From positions 1-61,363 of the forward strand of contig NZ_AKIW01000167.1 in the NCBI RefSeq assembly GCF_000282635.1: DNA of 61,363 nucleotides, given 5' to 3'. This document shows positions 45,679 through 55,946 of this stretch, in pieces; within the stretch, counting starts at the first letter, position 1; every line of letters starts with the position of its first letter. Made by a program: the position numbers and the translations under genes. This DNA is from Variovorax sp. CF313 (GTDB lineage Bacteria; Pseudomonadota; Gammaproteobacteria; Burkholderiales; Burkholderiaceae_C). The notes beneath the pieces were generated by a model. It did no database searches. It had not been told where the DNA came from and saw nothing but the letters and a program-made list of their open reading frames with translations.

Positions 45679-46093
45679 GCTCAGACCTCGATGGCTTTCG
45701 CCTGATTCATCAATGAACGCTGTCGACTGTGTTTCCGAGGCGCATTGCTCAATCGTTATTCATGCAAAAAGCCTTGTCTGTGCGGTAGCGAACATAGTGC
45801 CGATCTATCGCCAAGATCGTTGTTCGGGGCAGCGGGGTGACGAGCTCCTGGGGCGACCGATTGGCACGAGTGCGCCGGCTGGTTCGCTTGTACTTCAGAG
45901 GCGGCATGGGGTAGCTGCGCCAAAGAATCAGCTGTGACAGACATGCCCTCAATCGCGAATGCGTAGGCCCTCGTATGTCGGGCATCGTGAAAACAGGCAC
46001 CCGTAAGGTCAATTAAAAGCGTACGGTCGGAACACGTTCACAGTTCTCGCAATCGCGCGGCAGCTCGAAGTCGTTTCATAGGAGCCCGTTGCA
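45679..46093. other. divergent intergenic region before the small membrane protein and ndvB
   Basis: About 415 bp containing the promoters of the kinase gene (minus) and of the small gene/ndvB pair (plus). Short frames on the minus strand (for example 45749-46012) show no homology-like pattern and were not called. No repeat or riboswitch was recognised. Confidence 0.5.
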
Positions 46094-46312
46094 ATGTCCG
46101 TCCCGCAGTCCCTTTCCCATTCGCACATCGATTTCGTCGGCAGCGATTTCGAAGCCCTAGCTTCGCACATGCATCACTGCGCACGTGCCCACGGGCGATG
46201 GTTCTCGCTGCGAAGCCACATGCAACGTGTGCGCGCGCTCGCTGCGGGCCGCATTGTCACGATGGCCTGCGTGGCCGTGGTCCTGGGCATCGGCCTGTTC
46301 GCGGTCACTTGA
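46094..46312 (+). CDS. small single-span membrane protein upstream of ndvB
   Basis: 72 residues, with AGGAG (46080-46084) before ATG 46094. A hydrophilic His-containing N-terminus (SHSHIDFVGSDFEALASHMHHCARAHGRW) is followed by a basic segment and one hydrophobic helix IVTMACVAVVLGIGLFAV at the very end. Its TGA stop overlaps a TTG that opens the ndvB frame (TTGA), which suggests translational coupling. No family was recognised. Confidence 0.65.
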   Translation: MSVPQSLSHSHIDFVGSDFEALASHMHHCARAHGRWFSLRSHMQRVRALAAGRIVTMACVAVVLGIGLFAVT

Positions 46313-49300
46313 GCGCCGCTGCCGTCGTCGACCGCCTCCAAGGGCTCAGTCACTATGCCCGGACTCTTCTGCTCGGTCCGCACGACCCGGTAGCGCTCCC
46401 GATTCGCGCCGAACTCTTCGGTGCCCAACGTTTCGAACAGCACGGCCACAGCCTGGCCGGTGCCCAGGTGGTGGAAGACGAACACCACCGCGCGCGCGAA
46501 GGCGCGCTTTTTTTCCCGCGTGTCGATGAGAACCTCGAGTCGCTGCGCGCCGCCTTCGACTACATCGCGCTGATCTCGCTGAGCGGACGCTATGTGTCGC
46601 CGGCGGCCGAATGGCTGCTCGACAACTTCCACCTCGTCGAAGCGCAGCTCCAGCAGATCCATGACGGCGTGCCGCGCAGCTACTACGCGCGCCTGCCCAA
46701 GCTCGTCACGCCGCCGCTGGCGGGGCTGCCGCGCGTGTACGGCATTGCGTGGGCCTATGTGGCGCACACCGACAGCGTGCTCAACAAGACGCTGTTCACT
46801 GCCTTCCTCAACGCCTACCAGGACATCGACGAGCTGATGTTCGGCGAACTGTGGGCGCTGCCCACCACCCTGCGCGTGGTGCTGCTCGAAAACCTGCGCC
46901 GCGTGGCCGAGCGCATTGCCGAGAACAAGGTCGCGCGCGAGATCGCGCATGCCGCGTGGGACGCGGCGCCGCACCTCTCGGTGCAAGACCTCGACGTGCT
47001 GTACCGCGCGCTGCAGAGCCACGGCCTGCAGGACAGCTACCTCACGCAGCTGTGGCAGCGCCTGCCCGTCGAGCGAGGCGACGACATGCCCACGCTGGTG
47101 CGCTGGACCGAACAGCACTGTCCCAACGGCCCGGCGCTGATCGGCGACGCGCAGAACGCGCAGGCCGCGGCCAATCTCACGGTCGGCAACATCATCACGA
47201 CCTTGCGCATGATCGGCCAGGTCGAGTGGAGCGATCTGATCGAGCCGGTGAGCCGCTCGCTGCGCGTGCTGCGCGAACTTCCCAGCTTTGCGAACGAGAG
47301 CGAACTCATGCGCCAGCAGATCACGCATGCGATGGAACAGGTGGCGCGCAGTGCCGAACGGACCGAGCGCGAAGTGGCGCAGGCCGTGGTCACGCTGGCG
47401 TCCAGTGCACCGGCCGAGGAAGCCGGCGCCGAGACCGACCGCGCCGACGGCACCGCCGGCTATTACCTCTTCGGCCAGGGCCGGCCTGCGCTGATCGCGT
47501 CGCTGCAGGCGAACGCACCGGCGGGCCATGCCGCACGCGCCGCGAGCACACGAAGCCCCGCGCGCAGCCATCGCGGCTGGCGCCTGCCCGTCTACGTGGG
47601 GTCGGTTGCCCTCGGCACCGCGCTGCTGCTGGCGGCCGTGGTGCACGGCCTGCCGCATCGCGGCGACTGGACCACCGTCGCGGCGTTGCTGCTGCTCGCA
47701 TGGCCGCTGTCCGAAGCGCTGATTGCGCTGGCGCAACGCATCATGGCGGAGTCGGTGCGCGTGCAGGCCCTGCCACGCCTCGATTTCGCGAACGGCATTC
47801 CCGAACGGCACCGCGCGCTCGTCGTCATGCCCACGATGCTGGGGTCGACCGCGAACAACGCCAAGCTCGCGCACCGGCTCGAACTGCACTGGCTCGCCAA
47901 CCGCGAGGCGCACGCGCAGTTCGCGCTGTTGACCGACTGGGCCGACGCTTCGCAAGCCTCGATGCCCGACGACGTGCCCTTGCTCGATGATGCCCAGCAA
48001 CGCATCGCCGCGCTCAACGCCAAGTACCCACCGGCCGAAGGCGCCGCGCCACGCTTCCTGCTGCTGCACCGTCCGCGAAACTGGAGCGAGACCGAACAGC
48101 GCTGGATGGGCTGGGAGCGCAAGCGCGGCAAGCTCGAAATGCTCGTGCGCCTGCTGGCCAGCGGCGACGCCAGCGGCTTTCTCCCGCTCGCACCGGGCCA
48201 GCAGCTCGCGCCCGGCCGCACGCCCTATGTGCTGACGCTCGACAGCGACACGGGCCTGCCGCCCGGCGCGCTGCGCGACCTCGTGTCCATCGCCGCGCAT
48301 CCGCTGAACGCGCCCGAGATCGACGTGCCAAGCCGGCGCGTGGTCGCGGGCTTCGGCATTCTTCAGCCGCGCATCGTCACGCCGTTCCCGATGCGCAGCG
48401 AGCGCTCCTTCTTCCACTGGGTGTTCGCCGGGCAGTGCGGGCTCGACCCCTACGGCAGCGGCGCCTCCGACATCTACCAGGACGTGTTCGGCAGCGGCTC
48501 CTTCACCGGCAAGGGCTTGCTCAACGTGCGCGCCGTGCACGCCACGCTGAACGACCGCCTGCCCGACAGCGCCGTGCTGAGCCATGACCTGCTCGAAGGC
48601 AGCGTCGCGCGCTGCGCGATGGTCAGCGACGTGGTGCTGGTCGAAGACCATCCGCACCATGCCGGCGTGGCCGCCTCGCGCGTGCACCGCTGGGTGCGCG
48701 GCGACTGGCAGCTGCTGCCACTGATGTGGCGTGCGCGCCGCTTCGGCATCGACGCGCTGGGCCTCTGGAAAATGTGCGACAACCTGCGCCGCTCGCTGGT
48801 CGCACCAGCATCTTTCGCGCTGCTGGTGCTGGTGATCTTCACGCAGGCCATGCCGCTCGGCTGGGCGCTGGCTGCCGTCGGCGCGGCGCTCACGCTGGGC
48901 CCGCTGCTGGGCGCGCTGGCCGGCCTGGTGCCGACACGGCGCGCCATCGAGCTGCGCCACTTCTTCGATGTGGGCACGGTCGAGTTGTTGCGCGCCATGG
49001 CCGGCGCAGCCTGGCAGTTTGTGCAGCTGGCGGCGCAGACGCGCCTGCTGCTCGACGCGGCCTTCCTCGCCACCTGGCGGCTGGTCGTGAGCCGCAGGCA
49101 CCTGCTGCAATGGACGACAGCCGACCAGGCGCAGGCGCAATCGAGCCAGCGCCTGAAGCCTTTCGTGCGCAGCGCGGCCCTCAGCAGCGCGGTGTCCCTG
49201 GCGCTCGCCATCCTCGCGAACCGGAGCGCCCACCCGGTGCTCGGGCCCCTGCTCTTCGTGCTCTGGTCCCTGGCGCCCCTCGCGGCCTGGTGGGGCAGCC

Positions 49301-52300
49301 GCGTCGATGCACACGCCGAAGACCCGCTCGAGCCCGAAGATCGCAGCTACCTCGAGAAGCTGGCGCACGACACCTGGCGCTTCTTCGAGCACGTGGTGGG
49401 CCCGGACGACAACCACCTGCCGCCCGACAACCTGCAGCTCGAACCGCAGCCGACGATTGCGCACCGCACCTCGCCGACCAACATCGGCTTGTACCTGCTG
49501 GCCACCTGCTGCGCGCGCGAGTTCGGCTGGATCGACACCGGCTCTTTGCTGGCGCGCATCACCGCCACGCTCGACACCGTCGACCGCATGCAGAAGCACG
49601 ACGGCCACCTGTTCAACTGGTACGACACGCAGACGCTCAAGCCGCTGCCGCCCGACTATGTGTCCAGCGTCGACAGCGGCAACTTCGCGGGCCACCTCGT
49701 GGCCGTGGCGCAGGCCTGCCGCGCCTTCGCGGCGAAAGCAAGCTGCCAACTCCACGAAGCCCCCACGCTGGAAGCACTGGCCCGACGCTGCGACGCGCTG
49801 CACGACGGCATGGATTTCAGCGGCCTCTACGACGCCAAGCGCCACCTGTTCCACATCGGCCTGCGCGTCGAAGAGAACGTGCTCGACGCCAGCTACTACG
49901 ACCTGCTGGCCTCCGAGTCGCGCCTGTTGAGCTTCCTTGCGATTGCGAAGGGCGACGTGCCGCGCCGCCACTGGATGGCGCTGGGCCGGCCGTTCCTGCT
50001 GGTGGGCTTCAAGCCCAGCCTGAAGTCGTGGTCGGGCTCGATGTTCGAGTACCTGATGCCCGCGCTCGTGATGACCGAGCCCACCGACGGCCTGCTGCAG
50101 GTGGCCAATGCCGCGGCCATCGCCGAGCAGCAGGCCTTCGGCCGTGCGCAGAGCATGCCGTGGGGCGTGTCCGAGTCGGCCTACTTCGCGCAAGACCATT
50201 CGCTGGCGTACCAGTACTCGCCCTTCGGCGTGCCGCGCCTGGCGCTGCGGCGCACGCCACCCACCGACCGCGTGGTGGCGCCCTACGCCAGCCTGATGGC
50301 TGCGCCCTTCGCGCCCGAAGCGGCCGTCATCAATCTCGAGCTGCTCGAATCGCTCGGCGCGCGCGGCGAGTTCGGTTTTCATGACGCGATCGACTTCACC
50401 ACCTCGCGCCAGACCGAGGGGCAGGAGTTCACTGTCGTGCGCAACTTCATGGCGCACCACCAGGGCATGTCGCTGGTGGCGCTGTGCAACGTGCTGCGCG
50501 ACGACGCGCCGCGCCGCTGGTTCGGCAGTGCCGCGCTGGTGCAGGCGCACGAGTCGCTGCTGCATGAGCGCACGCCGCGCCAGATCATCGGCAGCGCCGA
50601 CCCGCGCACGCCGCCCGAGCCCAGCCGGGCCGAGCTGGCGCCGCTGTTCCAGCCGCGCGTGGTCGATCCGACGGGGCCGGGCTTCCAGCCCACGCACCTG
50701 TTGTCGAACGGCCGCTATACGGTGGCGCTGCGGGCCAACGGCGCCGGCGTGAGCCGCTGGCGCGCGTTCAACGTGACGCGCTGGCGCGACGATCCGCTGC
50801 GCGACAGCTACGGCACCTTCTTCTATGTGCGCGATATCGAAAAAGACGGAGGGCAAAGCGAGCTCACCTCGCTCACCGCCCTGCCTGCGCCCGGCGCCGA
50901 CTGGCACTATCGCACCCGCTTCCTGGCCGACCAGGTGCAGTTCGATGCGACCGGCCCCGGCCTGCAGGTGCGCACCACGGTGCTCATCAGCCCCGAGGAC
51001 GACACCGAGCTGCGCAACATCACGCTGCACAACAGCGGTGACGAAACGCGCACGCTCGAACTCGTCTCGTACTTCGAGCCGGTGCTGTCGAACCCGAAGG
51101 CCGACGAGGCGCATCCGGCCTTTGCCAACCTGTTCGTCGAATCGCGCTGGGAGCCCGCGTGGCGCGCGCTGCTGCTGTCGCGCAGGCCGCGCCTGCACGG
51201 CGATGCGGTGGTCGCCGCGGTGCACTTCGTGGCTTCGGTCGATGCCAACGTGCTGTCGATCGACAGCATGACCGATCGGCGCGTCTTCATCGGCCGCAAC
51301 CGCACGCTGGCCGACCCTGCGCTCGACAGGCAACCGCTCACGGCCCAGGGCAAGCAGGTGAACGGCCTGGACCCCATCGCCTGCCTGCGCGTGCGCCTGT
51401 CGATTGCCCCGGGCACCACCGCACGCCTGAGCTTCGCCACCGCTGCCGACGAGAGCATCGAGGCGCTGATGCCCCGCATCGACCGCTACCTGCAACCGAT
51501 GCACGTGGAGCGCGCCACCCGCATGGCGGCCACGCTGGCGCAGGTGCGGCTGCGCGACCTGAGCATCGCGCCCGCACAGAACCTGGCGCTGCAGGACCTG
51601 ACAACCGTCCTCACCTACACCACGCCGCGCGTGATGAGCGACCGCGGGCTGATCGACCTGCGCCAGATCTGGCGCTTCGGCATTTCGGGCGACAAGCCCA
51701 TCGTGCTGGTGTACATCCACTCGATGAACGGCATGGGGCTCATCAACACGCTGCTGCGCGCGCAGCCGTGGTGGGGTTTCGGTGGCGTGGCCTGCGACCT
51801 CGTGGTGCTCAACAGCGAGCCGAATTCGTACCTGATGCCGCTGCAGCGCGAGATCGAGACGTTGCGCTCGCGCGTCGCGCAGCAGACGCAGCACAGCTTT
51901 CCGCGCAACGACACCGCCAGCTTCTACCTCTTGCGCGACCAGGACGTGGTGCCGTCGGAAAAGGCCGCGCTCTCCAGCCTGGCGCGCGTGGTGTTCACGG
52001 CCGACGGCCGCGCGCTCGAAGTGCAGGTGGCGGCGCTGCAAGAGGCACGCAGCCCGGCGATTGCGGACGACAGCAGCGCACCGGTGCAACACCGCACGCC
52101 GCTGTTCAACCGACAGGCCGCCTCGCCAACCAACACAGCCCCCACCGGCGACTTCGACGCCGAGAGCGGTGAGTTCCGCTTCGAGGTCGGCCCCGATCGC
52201 CGCACGCCGCGCCCATGGATCAACGTGATCGCCAACGCCGCCTTCGGCTTCCAGGTGTCCGAATGGGGCACTGGCTACACCTGGGCCGGCAACAGCCGCA

Positions 52301-54504
52301 TGCACCAGGTCACGCCGTGGTCCAACGACCCGGTGCAGGACCCGGCTTTCGAGCATTACCTGCTGCAGGACGTGGCGACGCGAGAGATGCTGCCGCTCAC
52401 GCCCGCCGGCGGCGGCGGCGCCAACCGCCACCTCGTACGGCACGGGCAGGGCTACTCGGTTTTCGAATACCGCCAAGGCGAGCTCGTGCTCGAAACCACT
52501 TTCTTCGCGGACCGCGACGAAGCCATCAAGCTGGTGCACGTGCGCGTGCGCAACGAAGGCGCCGGCCAGCGCCGCCTGCGCGCGCTCGCAATGGTCGAGT
52601 GGCAGCTGGGTGCCGCGCGCGGCGAACGGCGCACCGTGCACTGCTGGAAGCCCGAAGACCAGCCGGCCGTGTTCGGCCAGCAGCGCGAATCGAGCACGGG
52701 CTTCGGCGGCAGCACGGCCTTCCTGCTGTTCGCGGCCCTGCAAGGCACGACGACCGGAGCCACGCAATGGACCTGCGACCGCAGCGAATTCTTCGCCGGC
52801 CGCGGCATCGTCGAAGTGCCCGACACGCTGGCGCGCCGCGCCGGCAGCGGGCTCGATGCCTGCGCAGCCACCGGCGGCGAATTCGTCGTTGCATCCGGCG
52901 AAACCGCGAGCTTCACTTTCGTGCTCGGCCACGCCGGCACGGCAGACGCCGCGCTCGAACTTGCACGCCGCTGGCGGCAGCGCGATGTGCCCGAGGCATT
53001 GGCGCAGGTGCGCGGCTTCTGGGATGACCTGCTGGGCCGCCTGCAGGTGCGCACGCCCGACCCGCTGTTCGATGCGCTGGTCAATCGTTGGCTCGTGTAC
53101 CAGACGCTGGCGTGCCGGCTCTGGTCGAAAGCCGGCTTTTACCAGGCCGGCGGCGCCTTCGGCTTTCGCGACCAGCTGCAGGACGCAATGGCCTTTGCAC
53201 TCACCGACCCGCCGCGCCTGCGCGAGCAGATCCTCGTGAACGCGGCGCGCCAGTTTCCCGAAGGCGACGTGCAGCACTGGTGGCACATGCCCGGTGGAGC
53301 CGGTGTGCGCACGCATTTCTCCGACGACCTGCTGTGGCTGCCGTACGCGTCGGCGCACTACGTCGAGGTGACGGGCGACGCCTCGCTGCTCGACGAGATG
53401 GTCGGCTTCATCGAAGGCCCTGGCATTCCCGAGGGCGCGGAAGACGCCTACTACGCGCCGCAGCACAGCGGCTGCATGGCCACCGTGTTCGATCACGGCG
53501 CGCGCGCCATCGACCGCAGCCTCAAGATCGGCGTGCACGGCCTGCCGCTGATGGGCACCGGCGACTGGAACGACGGCATGAATCGCGTCGGCCACGAAGG
53601 ACGCGGCGAATCGGTGTGGCTCGCATGGTTCCTGTGCAGCGTGGTCGAGCGCTTTGCGCCGCTTGCCGCAGCACGCGGCGAACACGAACGCGCCGCGCGC
53701 TGGACCGAAGCACGCACCGGCTGGATCGCCGCGCTGCACGACGCCGGCTGGGATGGCGCCTGGTTCCGCCGCGCCTTTTTCGACAACGGCGTGCCGCTGG
53801 GCTCGTCGACCAACGACGAGTGCCGCATCGACCTGATCGCGCAGGCCTGGTCGGTGCTGTCGGGCGCCTCGGACGCGGCCTACACCGGCCCGGCCATGGC
53901 CGCCGTCAAATCGCAGTTGCACGACGAGCCAGCCGGCCTGCTGCAGCTGCTGGCGCCACCGTTTGCCCAGTCGATCAACAACCCGGGCTACATCCAGGCC
54001 TACCCGCGCGGCGTGCGCGAGAACGGCGGCCAGTACTCGCACGGCGCGGTGTGGGCGCTCATGGCGCAGGCGCTGCAGGGCGACCATGAAGCGGCCTGGC
54101 AGAGCTTCGAGGGCCTGAGCCCGGCCCACCGTTCGCGGCACCCCGAGCGCGGCCCGGTCTACGAGCTGGAGCCCTACGTGATGGCGGGCGACGTCTACGG
54201 TGCCGCGCCCTATGTGGGCCGGGGCGGCTGGAGCTGGTACACCGGCTCGGCCGCGTGGCTGCACCGCGCGGCCGTCGAGACCTTGCTGGGTCTGAACGTG
54301 AAGGGCAAACAGCTGTCGATGACGCCGCATGTGCCCGCGCACTGGCCAGGCTTCGAGATCGCGCTAAGGCTCGGGGCGCGCGAGTTCACGCTGCAGTGGG
54401 GCGACATGGAAGGCGCCTCGACGCCCACACACCAACTGGCGGCGGGCGACTGGATCGATTGGCACACACTGCCGCCTAATTCGACCGTACGGGTTTTGGC
54501 ATAG
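46309..54504 (+). CDS. ndvB: cyclic beta-1,2-glucan synthase (NdvB/Cgs-like)
   Basis: Inner-membrane enzyme of about 2,731 residues that makes periplasmic cyclic beta-1,2-glucan from UDP-glucose. In order: helical N-terminal region; hydrophobic spans about 430-480, 835-880 and 965-1000; GT84-type glycosyltransferase between them (LDSDTGLPPG about 644, QDVFGSGSFTGKG about 720, HDLLEGSVARC about 758); glucoamylase-like domain about 1015-1400 (SGSMFEYLMPALVM about 1242); C-terminal GH94 phosphorylase-like domain with the conserved acid in GTGDWNDGMNRVG (about 2419), which controls ring size. The start is uncertain: TTG 46309 fits the overlap with the small gene and lies just ahead of the conserved N-terminus. 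Upstream in-frame GTG/ATG codons (from 46198) would add non-conserved residues antisense-like to the small protein. Confidence 0.9.
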   Translation: MSAAAVVDRLQGLSHYARTLLLGPHDPVALPIRAELFGAQRFEQHGHSLAGAQVVEDEHHRAREGALFFPRVDENLESLRAAFDYIALISLSGRYVSPAAEWLLDNFHLVEAQLQQIHDGVPRSYYARLPKLVTPPLAGLPRVYGIAWAYVAHTDSVLNKTLFTAFLNAYQDIDELMFGELWALPTTLRVVLLENLRRVAERIAENKVAREIAHAAWDAAPHLSVQDLDVLYRALQSHGLQDSYLTQLWQRLPVERGDDMPTLVRWTEQHCPNGPALIGDAQNAQAAANLTVGNIITTLRMIGQVEWSDLIEPVSRSLRVLRELPSFANESELMRQQITHAMEQVARSAERTEREVAQAVVTLASSAPAEEAGAETDRADGTAGYYLFGQGRPALIASLQANAPAGHAARAASTRSPARSHRGWRLPVYVGSVALGTALLLAAVVHGLPHRGDWTTVAALLLLAWPLSEALIALAQRIMAESVRVQALPRLDFANGIPERHRALVVMPTMLGSTANNAKLAHRLELHWLANREAHAQFALLTDWADASQASMPDDVPLLDDAQQRIAALNAKYPPAEGAAPRFLLLHRPRNWSETEQRWMGWERKRGKLEMLVRLLASGDASGFLPLAPGQQLAPGRTPYVLTLDSDTGLPPGALRDLVSIAAHPLNAPEIDVPSRRVVAGFGILQPRIVTPFPMRSERSFFHWVFAGQCGLDPYGSGASDIYQDVFGSGSFTGKGLLNVRAVHATLNDRLPDSAVLSHDLLEGSVARCAMVSDVVLVEDHPHHAGVAASRVHRWVRGDWQLLPLMWRARRFGIDALGLWKMCDNLRRSLVAPASFALLVLVIFTQAMPLGWALAAVGAALTLGPLLGALAGLVPTRRAIELRHFFDVGTVELLRAMAGAAWQFVQLAAQTRLLLDAAFLATWRLVVSRRHLLQWTTADQAQAQSSQRLKPFVRSAALSSAVSLALAILANRSAHPVLGPLLFVLWSLAPLAAWWGSRVDAHAEDPLEPEDRSYLEKLAHDTWRFFEHVVGPDDNHLPPDNLQLEPQPTIAHRTSPTNIGLYLLATCCAREFGWIDTGSLLARITATLDTVDRMQKHDGHLFNWYDTQTLKPLPPDYVSSVDSGNFAGHLVAVAQACRAFAAKASCQLHEAPTLEALARRCDALHDGMDFSGLYDAKRHLFHIGLRVEENVLDASYYDLLASESRLLSFLAIAKGDVPRRHWMALGRPFLLVGFKPSLKSWSGSMFEYLMPALVMTEPTDGLLQVANAAAIAEQQAFGRAQSMPWGVSESAYFAQDHSLAYQYSPFGVPRLALRRTPPTDRVVAPYASLMAAPFAPEAAVINLELLESLGARGEFGFHDAIDFTTSRQTEGQEFTVVRNFMAHHQGMSLVALCNVLRDDAPRRWFGSAALVQAHESLLHERTPRQIIGSADPRTPPEPSRAELAPLFQPRVVDPTGPGFQPTHLLSNGRYTVALRANGAGVSRWRAFNVTRWRDDPLRDSYGTFFYVRDIEKDGGQSELTSLTALPAPGADWHYRTRFLADQVQFDATGPGLQVRTTVLISPEDDTELRNITLHNSGDETRTLELVSYFEPVLSNPKADEAHPAFANLFVESRWEPAWRALLLSRRPRLHGDAVVAAVHFVASVDANVLSIDSMTDRRVFIGRNRTLADPALDRQPLTAQGKQVNGLDPIACLRVRLSIAPGTTARLSFATAADESIEALMPRIDRYLQPMHVERATRMAATLAQVRLRDLSIAPAQNLALQDLTTVLTYTTPRVMSDRGLIDLRQIWRFGISGDKPIVLVYIHSMNGMGLINTLLRAQPWWGFGGVACDLVVLNSEPNSYLMPLQREIETLRSRVAQQTQHSFPRNDTASFYLLRDQDVVPSEKAALSSLARVVFTADGRALEVQVAALQEARSPAIADDSSAPVQHRTPLFNRQAASPTNTAPTGDFDAESGEFRFEVGPDRRTPRPWINVIANAAFGFQVSEWGTGYTWAGNSRMHQVTPWSNDPVQDPAFEHYLLQDVATREMLPLTPAGGGGANRHLVRHGQGYSVFEYRQGELVLETTFFADRDEAIKLVHVRVRNEGAGQRRLRALAMVEWQLGAARGERRTVHCWKPEDQPAVFGQQRESSTGFGGSTAFLLFAALQGTTTGATQWTCDRSEFFAGRGIVEVPDTLARRAGSGLDACAATGGEFVVASGETASFTFVLGHAGTADAALELARRWRQRDVPEALAQVRGFWDDLLGRLQVRTPDPLFDALVNRWLVYQTLACRLWSKAGFYQAGGAFGFRDQLQDAMAFALTDPPRLREQILVNAARQFPEGDVQHWWHMPGGAGVRTHFSDDLLWLPYASAHYVEVTGDASLLDEMVGFIEGPGIPEGAEDAYYAPQHSGCMATVFDHGARAIDRSLKIGVHGLPLMGTGDWNDGMNRVGHEGRGESVWLAWFLCSVVERFAPLAAARGEHERAARWTEARTGWIAALHDAGWDGAWFRRAFFDNGVPLGSSTNDECRIDLIAQAWSVLSGASDAAYTGPAMAAVKSQLHDEPAGLLQLLAPPFAQSINNPGYIQAYPRGVRENGGQYSHGAVWALMAQALQGDHEAAWQSFEGLSPAHRSRHPERGPVYELEPYVMAGDVYGAAPYVGRGGWSWYTGSAAWLHRAAVETLLGLNVKGKQLSMTPHVPAHWPGFEIALRLGAREFTLQWGDMEGASTPTHQLAAGDWIDWHTLPPNSTVRVLA

Positions 54505-54828
54505 CGCAACCTGGCTGGCCACCAGGGAGTCTGGATGTGCAGGGTAACTGTCGGAGGCGAAATCGTGATGAAGGCAGCTGCTTGGCATCGATGTCAACAG
54601 GCGCACCCCAAGGAGCAGGTATTGACGGAACGGCGAATGGCTAGCCTCGGCAGTAGCGGACACTGCGGTAACAGGTCCGACCGGCTGCATCCGGTCTGGA
54701 GCGGGCCTACCTGAAGGGCGGCTACGCGGCGGTTGCCGACATTCGACGGACTCGCGCGAATAGGTACTATCGGCCAACAGCTGACCTTCGCAGCATCGAC
54801 AGAAATCGCACGACCAGACTCCGATGAC
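54505..54828. other. intergenic region between ndvB and a GNAT gene
   Basis: 324 bp with no credible gene. The part 54650-54700 (gcggtaacaggtccgaccgg and neighbours) has the GGCC/ACCGG-rich style of the spacers further right. Confidence 0.4.
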
Positions 54829-55275
54829 ATGAGCACAACCGTTCCATCCCTTCGGCGTCTGATGCCTGAGGAAGCTCGCTATCTTTTCGACCTCTGCCAA
54901 GCGACCATGCGCGGGTATGTCGAGCAAGTTTGGGGCGCTTGGAACGAAGCGGCCGTTCGGGCGCATCTAACCGAAAGAGCGCAGGAAGGCGCGTTTTTCA
55001 TGCTCCTCGTTCGAGGCGAGCGTGTCGGGGCGGTCGCGTTCGAGCGTTTTGATACGCACTATCAGATTGAAGACCTTTACGTCGAGCCAGGAAGCCAAGG
55101 CCAGGGCATAGGAACGTTCGTCGTGACGCACATCATCGGGATGGCAATGCTGGAAAATGTTCCGGTCCGACTTCGTGTGCTCACCTCGAACCCTGCTCGC
55201 CGGTTGTATGAGCGGCTGGGTTTTGAAGTTGTTCAATCCACTTCCGAGCGGTACTTTCTAGAGCGTCCTAGCTGA
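54829..55275 (+). CDS. GNAT family N-acetyltransferase
   Basis: A 148-residue acetyltransferase using acetyl-CoA: RLMPEEARYLFDLCQATMRGYVEQVWGAWNE, then the acetyl-CoA loop in YVEPGSQGQGIGTFVVTHI (about 87-105) and SNPARRLYERLGFEVVQSTSERYFLERP at the end. The motif is complete and the protein looks functional. ATG 54829 is chosen because the 32 codons before it have no similarity. Acceptor unknown. First of a run of unrelated single genes. Confidence 0.88.
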   Translation: MSTTVPSLRRLMPEEARYLFDLCQATMRGYVEQVWGAWNEAAVRAHLTERAQEGAFFMLLVRGERVGAVAFERFDTHYQIEDLYVEPGSQGQGIGTFVVTHIIGMAMLENVPVRLRVLTSNPARRLYERLGFEVVQSTSERYFLERPS

Positions 55276-55300
55276 ACGTAGGGGCCGCGACGCGTAGGAC

Positions 55301-55320
55301 AGAATGCGGCCAGAACCGGA
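55301..55320 (+). repeat. spacer motif, copy 1
   Basis: The 20-mer agaatgcggccagaaccgga lies between the GNAT and VOC genes. The same sequence with one change occurs at 57832-57851 in the spacer before another small gene. The two copies are in the same orientation, 2.5 kb apart, each about 55-60 nt before a start codon. Confidence 0.6.
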
Positions 55321-55358
55321 CCGTCGAAGTTGTTCTCCAAATTGCCTGAGGAGCCAAC

Positions 55359-55763
55359 GTGTTTTCCCATGTCTTCGTGAGCGTCAGCGATTTCGAGCGC
55401 GCCCTGCACTTCTACGGCGCAGTGATGGACAGTCTCGGTGCTGAGCTTCGCTTCTGCGAGCGAGAGAGGCCGTGGGCTGGCTGGCACAGCGCAGGCGGGG
55501 CGCGCCCCTTCTTCGTCATCTGCAAGCCCTATGACGGACAGACGCATCACCCCGGAAATGGGCAAATGATTGCTTTCGCGGCAGCCTCCAGGGCGGCCGT
55601 CCGAGCGGCACACCGAGTTGCGTTGGCGAACGGCGGCAACTGTGAGGGCCCGCCAGGACTGCGGCCTCAGTACCACGAGAACTACTACGGCGCCTACTTT
55701 CGGGACTTGGACGGAAACAAGCTCTGCGTTGTCTGTCATGCCCCCACGCTCGACGACGCATGA
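55359..55763 (+). CDS. VOC/glyoxalase family protein
   Basis: A 134-residue vicinal-oxygen-chelate protein: FSHVFVSVSDFERALHFYGAVMDSLG, then GNGQMIAFAAASRAAVRAAHRVALANGG and YYGAYFRDLDGNKLCVVCH. GTG start at 55359 behind a GAGGAG site. Likely a metal-binding lyase/isomerase-type or resistance-type protein of unknown substrate. Second member of the small-gene array. Confidence 0.85.
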   Translation: MFSHVFVSVSDFERALHFYGAVMDSLGAELRFCERERPWAGWHSAGGARPFFVICKPYDGQTHHPGNGQMIAFAAASRAAVRAAHRVALANGGNCEGPPGLRPQYHENYYGAYFRDLDGNKLCVVCHAPTLDDA

Positions 55764-55946
55764 AGCGTTACGCCATGATGTGCGGCAGAGTTCGGCCAAG
55801 AGCGGAAGTTCGTCCCGGCGTTGCTGGTTGCATTCAGCAGGCCGACGGCCCACGCAATGCACCCGCCTGTCTCGGGAGAATGGCGGTTTCATGCCTCAAC
55901 CGAATCCTCACACACACTCTCTCAAATTTAACGCCGACTGCTCGAA

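Noticed and set aside
45749..46012. Short minus-strand frames in the kinase/small-gene intergenic region
   Set aside because: No ribosome site, no hydrophobic or domain pattern, and they overlap the likely promoter of the small membrane gene.
46174..54342. An uninterrupted 2,722-codon frame on the minus strand opposite ndvB
   Set aside because: It mirrors the GC-rich ndvB gene codon for codon, has a low-complexity R/H/A/G-rich product with no domain pattern, and ndvB has full-length homology on the other strand.
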